Assembly (NCBI RefSeq): GCF_014696715.1
Contig: NZ_JACJQO010000019.1
Span: 186,001-250,000 of the forward strand
DNA length: 64,000 nt
Origin: Pseudanabaena sp. FACHB-2040
GTDB taxonomy: Bacteria > Cyanobacteriota > Cyanobacteriia > Phormidesmidales > Phormidesmidaceae
Reading direction: 5' to 3'
In this document: positions 34,581 to 43,179 of the stretch, in pieces
Layout of the letters: each line of letters begins with the position of its first letter
How positions within the stretch are numbered: the first letter of the stretch is position 1
The notes under the pieces: model-generated
Seen by the model: only the letters and a program-made list of their open reading frames with translations
What the model was told of the DNA's origin: nothing
Databases searched by the model: none
Program-made: the position numbers and the translations under genes

Positions 34581-36461
34581 GTGGCCTCTCAACCCGCTCC
34601 CATGGAGAACCGAGTCCTTTCGTCAAACCCCCGTCATCGCATTTTGGCGGCGATCATGATGACCGATGCCGTGGGTTTTAGTGCCCGCATGTCGGTTGAC
34701 GAGGAATCGACGCTGCGGCTGATTGACCGAGATCTAAAGCTAATTGGAGAACTGTGCGAAGCCTTTGAAGGCACCCTATTGAAATCGACCGGAGATGGCC
34801 TGCTGGTCTACTTTGTCAGCGCCGTTCAGGCCGTCTCCTGTGCCCTGGAGATTCAGCAGCGGCTGGCGGATCTCAATCAAGACCAAACTGGTGTTCCAGG
34901 GTTAATGCACCGCATCGGCATTCACCTGGGAGACATCCTGGTAAATGAGTCGGATGTCATGGGCAATGGCGTAAACATTACAGCGCGACTCCAGACCTAC
35001 GCCAAACCAGGCGGCCTGTGCATTTCTCAGACGATTCACGATGTGGTCAAAGCCCGGCTGCAGCTCAATGCTGCCTTCCTCGGTCCGCTGAAGCTTAAGA
35101 ACATTCAAGAGCCGGTGCCAGCCTATCAGGTTGACCCGCTGCCAGAAAATGAAGATGCTGAGGGGCATACTTCCCTGACGGACGCTACCCATCCAATAGT
35201 GGTGACGCCGGAGGCAACGCTGGCAACAGCAATTGCCGGGCTCCAGAGCAACACCCACTACCCGCGCATTAAGAAGCTGATCTTTGCGGCCTGCCAGCAG
35301 GCTTGGGAAAACGACACGGCGGTGCTGGATCAGTTTGAGCTAAAGGCCCTACTAGAAACATTGAGACAGCGGTATCCGACGCTGGCAGCCCTGAAAGCTC
35401 AGCTAAACCGGATTGTGGCTGGCCTCAACCGTCGGGCCTTCTACGAAGCGGTGGCCGCTACTGTCTTGATGCAGATAGAACCGTGGTACCGCCAGACCAT
35501 GGAGTTGACCCAAATGCTGGGTGAAGTGACAGCTCTGGGGCTGGCCCCATCTGCTCCCCAGCCCTACGAAGCCATTGCCGTGACGCTGGAAACCCTGTCC
35601 GATGCTCTGCGGGTGCGCAAGCTGCTCTACTGCATTTGCCACAACATTTGGGAAAACGATCGCAGCATTCTGGAAAACTACAGCCTTGAGCAGCTAGTCC
35701 GGCAAACCCATACCGTTTCCCCCACAGCTCAGGACTTAAAATATCAGCTGAGCCGAATTGTTAAGCGGCTCAACCGCAAAGCCGAATATACCCGGCTAGC
35801 CAACGCCATTATTGAACAATTCCAAAGGCTGTATGCTTCGGAGCCGGAGTTGACCCAGATATCGGCCCCGGTAGATAGAGAAGCGGTTGAGGTGAACAGC
35901 GAGGTTACCTCAATTGAGCAGTTTCCGGCGGCAGTTCAAGATATGACCACGCTGCACACGGCTCTCTCGGTGCCGATTATCTCAGCTGGGGAGGTACGGC
36001 CTATCCCGGTGATGCCAGTGGGGCTGCTTGACCGTCGTAATCTATTTGGCCTGCGGCAGGAAATTATGCGGTATGCCAACCCCCTGCGCGCTAAGGTGCT
36101 GCTACACTCCTGCCTACACGGGCCTTTTAGCTTTAGCCGTCAAGACTGGTCAGCGCTCAAGAGCCAGACCCTAGATCAACTGCTGCAGGAAACCTTCGAC
36201 TACTGCCCCACCTTTGCTGACCTGGAAAGCAAGCTGACCATTCTGTCTCACTGTCTAGATAATGCTGGAGAGAATGTGGCGGTAGCCGGTGCGATCGCAC
36301 GCGCTATGAAAGCCTACTACCCTCCCGATCCACCCTGCAGCGGCACTAACCAGCCCCCGGCAGTGGGTAGTCAATCAGAGGCTGTTGCTCCACCCAGCGC
36401 CACGCTGCCTCCCCCTCCTAATCAGATCCAAACTGCGCTTTCCCTGCCGAGAGCAGGATAA
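34581..36461 (+). CDS. Class III adenylate/guanylate cyclase with three C-terminal repeats
   Basis: The 626-residue protein opens with a cyclase homology domain (about 20-190). MTDAVGFSA (metal Asp29), KSTGDGLL (Lys68, Asp72) and GNGVNITARL (Arg136) form the class III catalytic set, so it probably makes cAMP. No membrane or PAS domain is present. After a short linker come three related helical modules of about 80 residues starting near 215, 335 and 480, with a KLLxxxC...WEND...L...LK.QL..IV..LNR-like pattern in the first two. A Pro-rich tail ends the protein. The start is a GTG; an ATG lies seven codons later. Confidence 0.88.
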   Translation: MASQPAPMENRVLSSNPRHRILAAIMMTDAVGFSARMSVDEESTLRLIDRDLKLIGELCEAFEGTLLKSTGDGLLVYFVSAVQAVSCALEIQQRLADLNQDQTGVPGLMHRIGIHLGDILVNESDVMGNGVNITARLQTYAKPGGLCISQTIHDVVKARLQLNAAFLGPLKLKNIQEPVPAYQVDPLPENEDAEGHTSLTDATHPIVVTPEATLATAIAGLQSNTHYPRIKKLIFAACQQAWENDTAVLDQFELKALLETLRQRYPTLAALKAQLNRIVAGLNRRAFYEAVAATVLMQIEPWYRQTMELTQMLGEVTALGLAPSAPQPYEAIAVTLETLSDALRVRKLLYCICHNIWENDRSILENYSLEQLVRQTHTVSPTAQDLKYQLSRIVKRLNRKAEYTRLANAIIEQFQRLYASEPELTQISAPVDREAVEVNSEVTSIEQFPAAVQDMTTLHTALSVPIISAGEVRPIPVMPVGLLDRRNLFGLRQEIMRYANPLRAKVLLHSCLHGPFSFSRQDWSALKSQTLDQLLQETFDYCPTFADLESKLTILSHCLDNAGENVAVAGAIARAMKAYYPPDPPCSGTNQPPAVGSQSEAVAPPSATLPPPPNQIQTALSLPRAG

Positions 36462-36467
36462 CAGCCC

Positions 36468-37460
36468 ATGAACGCCAGCGAGCTACTGCACCACTATGCC
36501 CAAGGAAACCTGAACTTCAAGGGTGAACCCTTAGTCGGCATTAACTTAGAAGGTGCCGATCTAATTGGCGCAAACCTGTCCCAGGCCGACCTAGAAAACG
36601 CAAACCTGATGCTGGCCTACCTAAGTCGGGCCAACTTTAGAAAAGCCAATCTGCACCGGGCTCAGCTATCCGGGGCCAACCTCAACCAGGCAGATCTGTC
36701 TGGAGCCGTGTTGCGAGACGCTGATCTGCATGGAGCCAGCCTGCAAAATGCTGACCTGCGGAGCGCTGACATGACCTTAGCTGACCTGTTAGATGCCAAC
36801 CTCAGCGAGGCTGACCTGCGCAATGCCGACCTCAGTGGAGCCAACTTAACTGGAGCCTGTCTGCGGGGAGCCAACCTACGATTAGAGCGACGCAGCTACT
36901 TTGTTAATTTGCGTGGGGCCAACCTTCACAAAGCAGACCTGCGAGGAACCAACCTAGCCGGGGCCGATCTAACCAACGTTGATCTAAGCGGCGCAAATTT
37001 GAGTGAGGCTGTTTTAAGGGGCGTGAACCTAGCTGGGGCTAATCTCCGAGGCGCAATTTTATCCCACGCCTACCTAGCAGAGGCCGATCTAACTGGGGCC
37101 GATTTAGACGAAACCGTGCTAACTCACGCCAACCTCTCTCGCTGCATTCTCAATAGCGCCAGCCTCAGGTACAGCCAGCTTCAGGGAGCCAGCCTCACCG
37201 AAGCCAAACTGCAGCAGGCTCAACTCTCCGATGCCGACCTGCAAATGGCCCGAATGAACCGAGCCGATCTTAGCCGCGTCGATCTACAGCGGGCCAACCT
37301 GCGTGAAGTCATGCTAGTAGACGCCTACTTGGGACGGGCCAACCTAGCCGAGGCCGACCTGACAGCAGCCGTGTTGACTCGCGCAGAAATCAGCAGCACC
37401 AATCTAACTGGAGCGATTTTGACGGGCACAACCCTACCCGACGGCAGCGTTCACAGCTAA
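36468..37460 (+). CDS. Pentapeptide repeat protein
   Basis: The 330-residue protein is built almost entirely of A(D/N)LxX pentapeptides, for example GANLSQADLENANLMLAY, which fold into a right-handed quadrilateral beta helix. The core has many consecutive repeats with one short break near residue 140. It begins 6 bases after the cyclase stop, so co-translation or a shared transcript is likely. Pentapeptide proteins have varied roles, from gyrase shielding to scaffolds. No localisation signal is present and the function is unknown. Confidence 0.93.
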   Translation: MNASELLHHYAQGNLNFKGEPLVGINLEGADLIGANLSQADLENANLMLAYLSRANFRKANLHRAQLSGANLNQADLSGAVLRDADLHGASLQNADLRSADMTLADLLDANLSEADLRNADLSGANLTGACLRGANLRLERRSYFVNLRGANLHKADLRGTNLAGADLTNVDLSGANLSEAVLRGVNLAGANLRGAILSHAYLAEADLTGADLDETVLTHANLSRCILNSASLRYSQLQGASLTEAKLQQAQLSDADLQMARMNRADLSRVDLQRANLREVMLVDAYLGRANLAEADLTAAVLTRAEISSTNLTGAILTGTTLPDGSVHS

Positions 37461-37564
37461 AACTCCGTCGGTAGGAAGATGAGCAGCCCTGAGAAGGATG
37501 TCAATAGCTAACAACTGAGGTTTTCTATAGCTTGGTAGAAGAGCTAATAGAGCAAGGAGATTTC

Positions 37565-38530
37565 ATGGCATTGGGCATGCTGGTTGAGGGTAGCTGGGTA
37601 AAGGAACGGGACCAAGAGGATACAGATGGCCGTTTTATCCGACCCTCAACGACTTTTCGTAACTGGATTACCGCTGATGGATCGAGCGGCTTTAAAGCTG
37701 AGGCAGGGCGCTACCATCTCTACGTTTCCTGGGCCTGTCCGTGGGCACACCGGACTGCCATCACCCGCAAGCTAAAGGGCTTAGAAGAGGTGATCGGACT
37801 ATCGGCAGTGGATCCAATAATGGGGGAAGAGGGCTGGTTTTTCTCAGATTTTCCTGGAGCCATGCCCGACTCAGTGAACGGGGCGCAGTACCTACGAGAC
37901 ATCTACCTCAAGGCTGAGCCCGACTTTACCGGACGCGTAACGGTACCTGTGCTGTGGGATAAACAGACAGAGACGATTGTCAATAATGAATCTCGCGAAG
38001 TCGTGCGAATGCTAAATAAGAAATTTGGCAGCTTCGCTAAGAATGACATCGACCTGTGTCCACCCGATTTACACGATCAGATTGAAGCCGCCATTGAGGC
38101 TATTTATCAACCTATTAATAACGGGGTTTATCGAGCCGGCTTTGCGACCAAGCAGACAGCTTATGAAAATGCCGTCACCGAGCTATTCGATGCCCTTGAT
38201 TACTGGGAAACGGTTCTAGAAAAGCAGCGCTATCTATGTGGTAATCGCTTTACCGAAGCGGACATCTTCATGTTTACCACTCTTTTTCGCTTTGATGCGG
38301 TTTATGTTACTCACTTCAAATGTAACCTCCGCCGGATTGTAGACTACCCTAATTTGTGGAACTACCTGAAGGATATCTATCAAATACCGGGAATTCGAGA
38401 AGTGTGTTACTTAGATCACATCAAGCTGCACTACTACCGCAGCCACCCAAATGTGAATCCCACTGGAATTGTCCCTAAGGGGCCTATTCTTAACTTTGAT
38501 GAGCCTCACGACAGAGCCCGGTTGGTGTAG
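37565..38530 (+). CDS. Glutathionyl-hydroquinone reductase-like (omega-class GST fold)
   Basis: The 321-residue protein has the thioredoxin-fold catalytic motif CPWAHR (Cys58 from the ATG at 37565) and a C-terminal all-helical GST domain with a large insertion. These features, with the TTFRNWI and GRYHLYVSWACPWAHR context, resemble the YqjG/ECM4-like family that reduces glutathionyl-hydroquinones. An in-frame TTG at 37532 lies upstream, but AAGGAG at 37554-37559 supports the ATG. The gene is flanked by a strong terminator downstream. Confidence 0.9.
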   Translation: MALGMLVEGSWVKERDQEDTDGRFIRPSTTFRNWITADGSSGFKAEAGRYHLYVSWACPWAHRTAITRKLKGLEEVIGLSAVDPIMGEEGWFFSDFPGAMPDSVNGAQYLRDIYLKAEPDFTGRVTVPVLWDKQTETIVNNESREVVRMLNKKFGSFAKNDIDLCPPDLHDQIEAAIEAIYQPINNGVYRAGFATKQTAYENAVTELFDALDYWETVLEKQRYLCGNRFTEADIFMFTTLFRFDAVYVTHFKCNLRRIVDYPNLWNYLKDIYQIPGIREVCYLDHIKLHYYRSHPNVNPTGIVPKGPILNFDEPHDRARLV

Positions 38531-38845
38531 GTGGGTTGGGTCATCAAACTCGGCAATTAAGCACCTGTAAATACCTATTAGCTTGTTCAAAAAATCTTAA
38601 AGGGTTGCCCTATGGGGCAGCCCTTTAAGGTAAGAAGCAAACGAACGAGGGCTTTATCCCGGAACCAATTAGGTATTCGAACAATTACCTTTTGGGGCTA
38701 TGCTTCCCTGTTCTTTTGATAGAGTCTTACAGGCATTATTAATGATTAGTCTAGCTATCAGGGCATGAGTTAATGACAGTTGCGGTCGCTTAAAAGGACC
38801 TAGATTGTTTCTTGTCTTGCTGTTTATTCTTCAACTTTAATCACC
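38531..38845. other. Intergenic region with terminator and weak promoter
   Basis: The left part holds the terminator at 38596-38629. A TTGATA at 38716 with an AT-rich stretch about 17 bases later is a possible weak promoter for the DUF4142 gene. Nothing else is supported. Confidence 0.5.
38596..38629 (+). terminator. Rho-independent-like hairpin after the GST-like gene
   Basis: CTTAAAGGG-T-TGCCC pairs with GGGCA-G-CCCTTTAAG. One G-U wobble occurs in a 15-bp stem closed by TATG. No classical T-run follows. Confidence 0.75.
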
Positions 38846-39592
38846 ATGAAAATGCGCCGTTACACCAAAAGAACCACTGCATTTCTAGGCGCTGTTGCGC
38901 TCACTTCTCTGATCAGTCTGCCAGCAGTCGCTCAGATGAATCAACCCAATACACCTGGCGCAGGGCAAACCCCTCAGACCGTACCGGGCCAACAGCAACA
39001 GCGGCCCGGAGGCGTGAACCAGCCTGGGAACGTAAACCAGCCAGGTAGGCTGCCAGGACAGCAACCAGGGAACGTGAATCAGCCAGGCACTCAGCAAAGC
39101 CCTCAAGTAAGGCCCGGACAACAGCAGCAAGCTGCAGCTATCAGCAGCTTGGACCGCGAGTTTATAATCATGGCCGCTCAGGGAAATAATGCTGAGATTC
39201 AAACTTCTCAGCTAGCTTTGCAGCGCTCTCAAGATCAGCAGGTGAGAAGCTTTGCTCAGCAGATGATTGAAGAGCATACTCAGGCAAACGAGCGACTGGC
39301 GACGATCGCTAGACAGTACGGCGTTAACCTACCCGCAGATCCGGGGCCGCTGAATACTGCGATCGCACAGGAGCTAGCCTCGCTGAGCGGAGCCAACTTC
39401 GACCGTGCCTACATGGAAGCTCAAGAAAACGCACACCTAAGAACGATCGGTCTCTATAGAACCGTCATCCAGCAAGGCCGGACTCCAGATGTCCAGAGCT
39501 ATGCATCTACTTTACTGCCCAACATTGATGGTCACTACCAGATGGCCAATCAAATGGTCAATCAGTTTAGGGCAGGCAACATCCGACGTTAA
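38846..39592 (+). CDS. DUF4142 secreted protein
   Basis: The 248-residue protein has a signal peptide (basic start, hydrophobic 12-30, AVAQ cleavage) and a Pro/Gly/Gln-rich linker with repeated NVNQPG-type units (about 55-90). The C-terminal DUF4142 domain is a ferritin-like helical bundle with SSLDREFIIMAAQGNNAEIQ, the typical start of DUF4142. The domain is commonly periplasmic and of unknown activity. The gene ends in a strong terminator at 39629-39670. Confidence 0.9.
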   Translation: MKMRRYTKRTTAFLGAVALTSLISLPAVAQMNQPNTPGAGQTPQTVPGQQQQRPGGVNQPGNVNQPGRLPGQQPGNVNQPGTQQSPQVRPGQQQQAAAISSLDREFIIMAAQGNNAEIQTSQLALQRSQDQQVRSFAQQMIEEHTQANERLATIARQYGVNLPADPGPLNTAIAQELASLSGANFDRAYMEAQENAHLRTIGLYRTVIQQGRTPDVQSYASTLLPNIDGHYQMANQMVNQFRAGNIRR

Positions 39593-39628
39593 AAAAGTAC
39601 CGCTAACTGCGATAAAGCAAAGTAAGGC

Positions 39629-39670
39629 AAAGTAAAAAGGCTGAGGATATTTCCTCAGCCTTTTTACTTT
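39629..39670 (+). terminator. Strong terminator after the DUF4142 gene
   Basis: An 18-bp perfect stem made from AAAGTAAAAAGGCTGAGG and its complement has an ATATTT loop and a final T-run. Confidence 0.9.
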
Positions 39671-39735
39671 TTGAATAGATCTTCCACGCCAGGGTTACCT
39701 AGGCCCTTAGTGATAGGGGTTACAGGAAACAACAA

Positions 39736-40476
39736 TTAGGCAGGCAGCTCAGTAATCTGGGCTCTAATCAGAAGCGCAAGGCTACCCCGACGCACTTCTA
39801 GCTTCTGAATTTGAACAGCAACTCCATTAACGTGAAGAAAGGGCAGATGGATAAGCTGCTTAAACTTCTGGATAAAGGCCAGCATGATCTCTACAGAAAG
39901 GGCTTGACCTTGTCCAAAGGCAAAATTCTCTAGAAGAACAGAATGGTCATCGGTGCGGGGATAGACTGTGCCTTGCACCTGGAGCTGTTGTTCTCTGCCT
40001 CCGTCGAACACCTCTATATTGCCACCAAAGGCCACTTTGCCTTCGCCCGGAAGCCTCACTTCTATAGGAGGCAACAGCTTAAACGGCACCCTTTCTCCCT
40101 CTACATCTAGCTGAATAACAAATTGCTTGTCGCGCAGCAGATCAGAGCTTAACGTCCGGTTAAGATCGTCTTCTGTGAGAACAACTCGGCTAATAGAGTT
40201 GACTGGCTCATTGAGCTCAAGCTTGCCAAATAAAGCGCTCAGTGGATTGATTGAGATTTCGTCTGTCTGGACTTCTAATTCCTGTACACTGATGCCCTGT
40301 TGAGCAACAATATCTTTACTTGAAATGGAAACAGAATCCATTTTTCCCTGGGCTATCTTTCCCAAGTCGGTATGAATATTAATGTCCATTTTGTCAGCAT
40401 TATTTAGCTGACTAGACAGCAGCATCTCAATTAATTTTGAGGCTGCTTGCCCCTCTAAGCTTTGCTCCTCTGGCAT
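39736..40476 (-). CDS. DUF2993 protein (LmeA-like phospholipid-binding)
   Basis: The 246-residue product from the ATG at 40476 starts MPEEQSLEGQAASKLIEMLLSSQL. It carries beta-rich segments such as VQELEVQTDEISINPLSALFGKLELNEP, fitting DUF2993 lipid-binding/LmeA-like proteins, which in cyanobacteria are of unknown role. No signal peptide is evident. An upstream in-frame start at 40527 adds 17 atypical residues. A GGAG precedes the ATG at about 11 bases. Confidence 0.85.
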   Translation of the reverse strand: MPEEQSLEGQAASKLIEMLLSSQLNNADKMDINIHTDLGKIAQGKMDSVSISSKDIVAQQGISVQELEVQTDEISINPLSALFGKLELNEPVNSISRVVLTEDDLNRTLSSDLLRDKQFVIQLDVEGERVPFKLLPPIEVRLPGEGKVAFGGNIEVFDGGREQQLQVQGTVYPRTDDHSVLLENFAFGQGQALSVEIMLAFIQKFKQLIHLPFLHVNGVAVQIQKLEVRRGSLALLIRAQITELPA

Positions 40477-40732
40477 TATGCTGTAATCTCCTGGGTGGAT
40501 GAAGGGAAAAGGAATAGGTGCTGGCATGCTGCTGGTTTTCTAGGATTTCCTGAAGCTGAAACTGAAAGTACAGCTACTCAAATCCCATCTCTTCAGCGTA
40601 GGTGGCTGTTTGTAGAGAGGCGTCAATCTTTTGAAGTAAATGGCTTTCACTCTAAAAGCAGGGATGACCTTTGTTCATTCTTGTTAGGTTGCTGAACAGG
40701 ACAGGCAAGCCGAATAGAACAGGGAGCATAGT

Positions 40733-41236
40733 GTGCTGCTGATTGTGGATATGGACGGCACAATTCGAAAGCCGCTCAGTGGGGCTCAATATTTTGAGCA
40801 TCCCGAAGATCAGACTTTAATTGAGGGAGCTCATCAAGTCATTCAGGCGTTCCAAAAACAGGGTCAGATTGTTGGAGTGACCAATCAGGGAGGGGTCGCA
40901 GCGGGGCACAAGTCTTTGCAGGAGTGCATTCAGGAGCAGCAATACACTCTGGCTTTGGTACCTGAACTTGAGGAAATTTTCTTTTGTCCTGATTTTCGGG
41001 GCCAAAAGTGTTTCCGCGTAACCCGCAGCGGGGTACACAATCACAGCAAAACTCAGTGGTCAGGACAGTTTCGTAAGCCCGGGCCGGGAATGCTGAAGTT
41101 GGTAATGCGGCTGTATCAGCAAAAGCCGGAGGAATGTCTCTATGTTGGCGACCGCCCGGAGGACAGAACTGCAGCTCAACGAGCGGGCGTTTCTTTCTAT
41201 TGGGCCAAAGACTGGATTGAGCAATCTACTGATTAG
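40733..41236 (+). CDS. HAD-superfamily IIIA-type phosphatase
   Basis: The 167-residue protein has all HAD catalytic motifs: DMDGTI (Asp nucleophile), VTNQGGV (motif II Thr), a Lys-containing RKPGPGM region and the acidic GDRPED. The TNQ.G and the size are like histidinol-phosphatase / heptose-bisphosphatase-type (polynucleotide-kinase-3'-phosphatase-like) HAD enzymes. The natural substrate is unknown. GTG at 40733 follows AGGGAG at 6 bases. The small acidic gene follows 87 bases later. Confidence 0.85.
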   Translation: MLLIVDMDGTIRKPLSGAQYFEHPEDQTLIEGAHQVIQAFQKQGQIVGVTNQGGVAAGHKSLQECIQEQQYTLALVPELEEIFFCPDFRGQKCFRVTRSGVHNHSKTQWSGQFRKPGPGMLKLVMRLYQQKPEECLYVGDRPEDRTAAQRAGVSFYWAKDWIEQSTD

Positions 41237-41323
41237 CCGCATTCTGACTATTTGAGGATTTCGCAACTGCTAAACCTAGTTAAGCTGCAAACACAAATCC
41301 CGGAAGCTTTGGAGGATTACGAT

Positions 41324-41515
41324 ATGCCTGAGCAATCAGAACAACAATCGAATTCATCGTCTGAGTCAGAACGAGGAGTGCGGGTGAGTGCTGAGCAGGA
41401 AATGTTGAGCTCAACCGATCAGGTCGATCTCGATACAACCATGTCTAGCATGAATATTCCGATTGAGAATGAAGACAGCCTCGACAGCGAAGACTCTGAC
41501 AGCAGCCAGAGTTAA
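41324..41515 (+). CDS. Short acidic serine-rich protein
   Basis: From the ATG at 41324, which has GGAGG at 41311-41315, the 63-residue protein is almost entirely acidic and Ser/Gln-rich with no hydrophobic core. It is intrinsically disordered by sequence. Such proteins exist in cyanobacteria but have no known function. A frame starting at 41252 would add 24 residues without a ribosome site. The gene is followed by a terminator at 41543-41562. Confidence 0.6.
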   Translation: MPEQSEQQSNSSSESERGVRVSAEQEMLSSTDQVDLDTTMSSMNIPIENEDSLDSEDSDSSQS

Positions 41516-41542
41516 TGAGCGGGCAAGTTTTTGATTTTTGAG

Positions 41543-41562
41543 GGGCGCACCGAGGTGCGCCC
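41543..41562 (+). terminator. Hairpin after the acidic gene
   Basis: GGGCGCACC and GGTGCGCCC form a 9-bp GC-rich stem with a 2-base gap, so the inner pair probably opens to give a 4-nt loop. It lies 27 bases after the stop and is also shared with the convergent gene. Confidence 0.75.
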
Positions 41563-41580
41563 TTGCCTGTATTGTAGGAA

Positions 41581-42087
41581 TTATTTACTGTCACCCATCA
41601 GGGTCTGAACAGCAGTCGTGATTTCGGGCAGTGCGATCGCAAATGAAGCCAGTGAAGCCAGTGAAGCCAGCTGACAGTATTCGCAAAGCGCCTTATTTTC
41701 CTGCCATTCCTCACTCGCTAGTTTGACGTTGGTAGCGATATCTAGCAGCAGCTTGGCTCCCATCGCAATGGGCAGCAGAGGCTGAGTTTTGGCCCGGTCT
41801 TCGCCACCTGCGCCCGCTAACCAAGCCGTGAGGGCGTAGGTCGTAACCATCATTAGGCCATCTGGTGTGTCGAGCCGCTTGTAAGCATACTCAGACGAAT
41901 CAACCTTATCAGCGTCGAAAATCGACACGGGAGGGTCAGGCAAATGCTTGATAATACCTGTTTGGTAAAGAGAGACAAGCTGGCCCATCGTAGCTCCAAG
42001 CATCGATAGACCGATAATCTGGCGGCGGCGCTGCAGGTCGGGGCTAGTGCCTTCCCGCAGTTCGCGGCTCAACTGTTGGGGATCCAT
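41581..42087 (-). CDS. Membrane protein with VKOR-like CxxC motif
   Basis: The 168-residue protein has three or four hydrophobic segments (GLSMLGATMGQLVSLYQTG; LMMVTTYALTAWLAG; LLPIAMGAKLLLDIATNV; the final helix) and CEYCQ at about 135. Position and membrane topology resemble the CxxC of vitamin K epoxide reductase-like thiol oxidoreductases. The second Cys pair expected for VKOR is absent, so it may be a partial relative. The LASLASLAS segment is encoded by a tandem 9-bp DNA repeat at 41646-41672. Confidence 0.7.
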   Translation of the reverse strand: MDPQQLSRELREGTSPDLQRRRQIIGLSMLGATMGQLVSLYQTGIIKHLPDPPVSIFDADKVDSSEYAYKRLDTPDGLMMVTTYALTAWLAGAGGEDRAKTQPLLPIAMGAKLLLDIATNVKLASEEWQENKALCEYCQLASLASLASFAIALPEITTAVQTLMGDSK

Positions 42088-42542
42088 AAAAAATTACGTC
42101 CTCTATCAAAGACTTAAGCGGTGATTCGCCTTCATCTTAAGAATTTGCCGCATTAGAGACGTCTTACTCATGAGACACCAACAGAAAGTTTTATTTGGGT
42201 CGCAAGAATGATTTCAGAAAGTATAGTTTCTCCTACTTGAGCAGCCAGCAAACTAGCGCTGCCACTGTATTTGTGGAACTCAATAGAGATCGTAAAAATA
42301 GACTTTCACTATTGATGAGGCAGTTACAAATTAAGTTAAATTTTTGGGAGACATCAGCAAGAGACGAGCATTAAAACCTGAAGTAGGCTTAAACACTACG
42401 TCCTCTGTGCTGCAACTATGAAATTGTTTAAATTGAATGTCTAGTGAACTTCAGAACTTTAAAGAAGTAAAGCCGGGCTGCCTCGTTTAATCAATCCCAC
42501 CTGATTTCAAGCTGATGGCAATCCGGCTTCTAACTGCCTGAA
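42088..42542. other. AT-rich intergenic region, no gene seen
   Basis: The 455-base gap lies between two minus-strand genes. It is lower in GC than its neighbours and shows no open frame or RNA fold I can support. It probably holds the promoter of the VKOR-like gene. Confidence 0.5.
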
Positions 42543-42869
42543 CTAGGAGTTAGGCATGGTGCCCGTGTTGCTGCCAACTTCGCGGCGCTCAGCCTTGAAG
42601 TACCATTCTCCGCTCTCATCTTGAGCGAAAGTATTTCTGACCGAGCTCCAAGCTACGTCGTGGGCTCCGCCTTCGCTGAGGCCATCATCAACGGCGCTCT
42701 TGAAGGCTGCCATAAAGATTTGCTTGGCCTCTTGAGGCAGGGACTGGGCCTCTTGGGGCAAAACATCTTCATTATAGTCAGCGACGTTGTTGTCAGACTT
42801 GGAGCTGTGGACTTGTGACTCTTGAGATGAAGCTTCGTTGCTTTGATATTCTGTATTTTCGTTAGGCAT
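42543..42869 (-). CDS. ChaB-family protein
   Basis: The 108-residue protein has a disordered, acidic N-terminus and the ChaB domain from about residue 40. LPQEAKQIFMAAFKSAVDDG and AHDVAWSSVRNTFAQDESGEWYF are recognisable from the cation-transport-regulator (ChaB) family, although a direct role in transport is not proven. A 12-bp palindrome AACATGCATGTT lies just upstream of its ribosome site. Confidence 0.85.
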   Translation of the reverse strand: MPNENTEYQSNEASSQESQVHSSKSDNNVADYNEDVLPQEAQSLPQEAKQIFMAAFKSAVDDGLSEGGAHDVAWSSVRNTFAQDESGEWYFKAERREVGSNTGTMPNS

Positions 42870-42883
42870 GAGGTTGTCTCCTA

Positions 42884-42895
42884 AACATGCATGTT
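42884..42895. promoter_or_regulatory. 12-bp palindrome AACATGCATGTT in the chaB leader
   Basis: Perfect palindrome between the putative promoter and the AGGAGA ribosome site of the ChaB-like gene. It may be an operator or chance. Confidence 0.35.
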
Positions 42896-43179
42896 CTTAC
42901 CTAGGTAATAGGACACCTCAACCGTACTCAACCTCTCTCTACAGCCATAATCTTTATGCTTGAATCCGATTCCTTAATGAGGGCAATTCCATCTTTTGAG
43001 AGGTGCGATCGCAACACCACCCCTCCGTAAATCCCATGTGTCTTGTTTGATAGTTAACCTCAATGAACCGACAAAGCTGCTGAAGCAGCCAGCTGAGCAC
43101 AATCAAAACCGCCCGCTTCGAGCCCTTGCAAAGGCCACTGTAAGACTCAAAAACTCGCTATTCTAGAAAAGCCAAAGCA
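42896..43179. other. Intergenic promoter region between chaB-like gene and trmFO
   Basis: With the palindrome and the chaB leader this is a 310-base gap between divergent genes. It contains one HIP1 site near 43006 and no supported gene. Confidence 0.5.
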
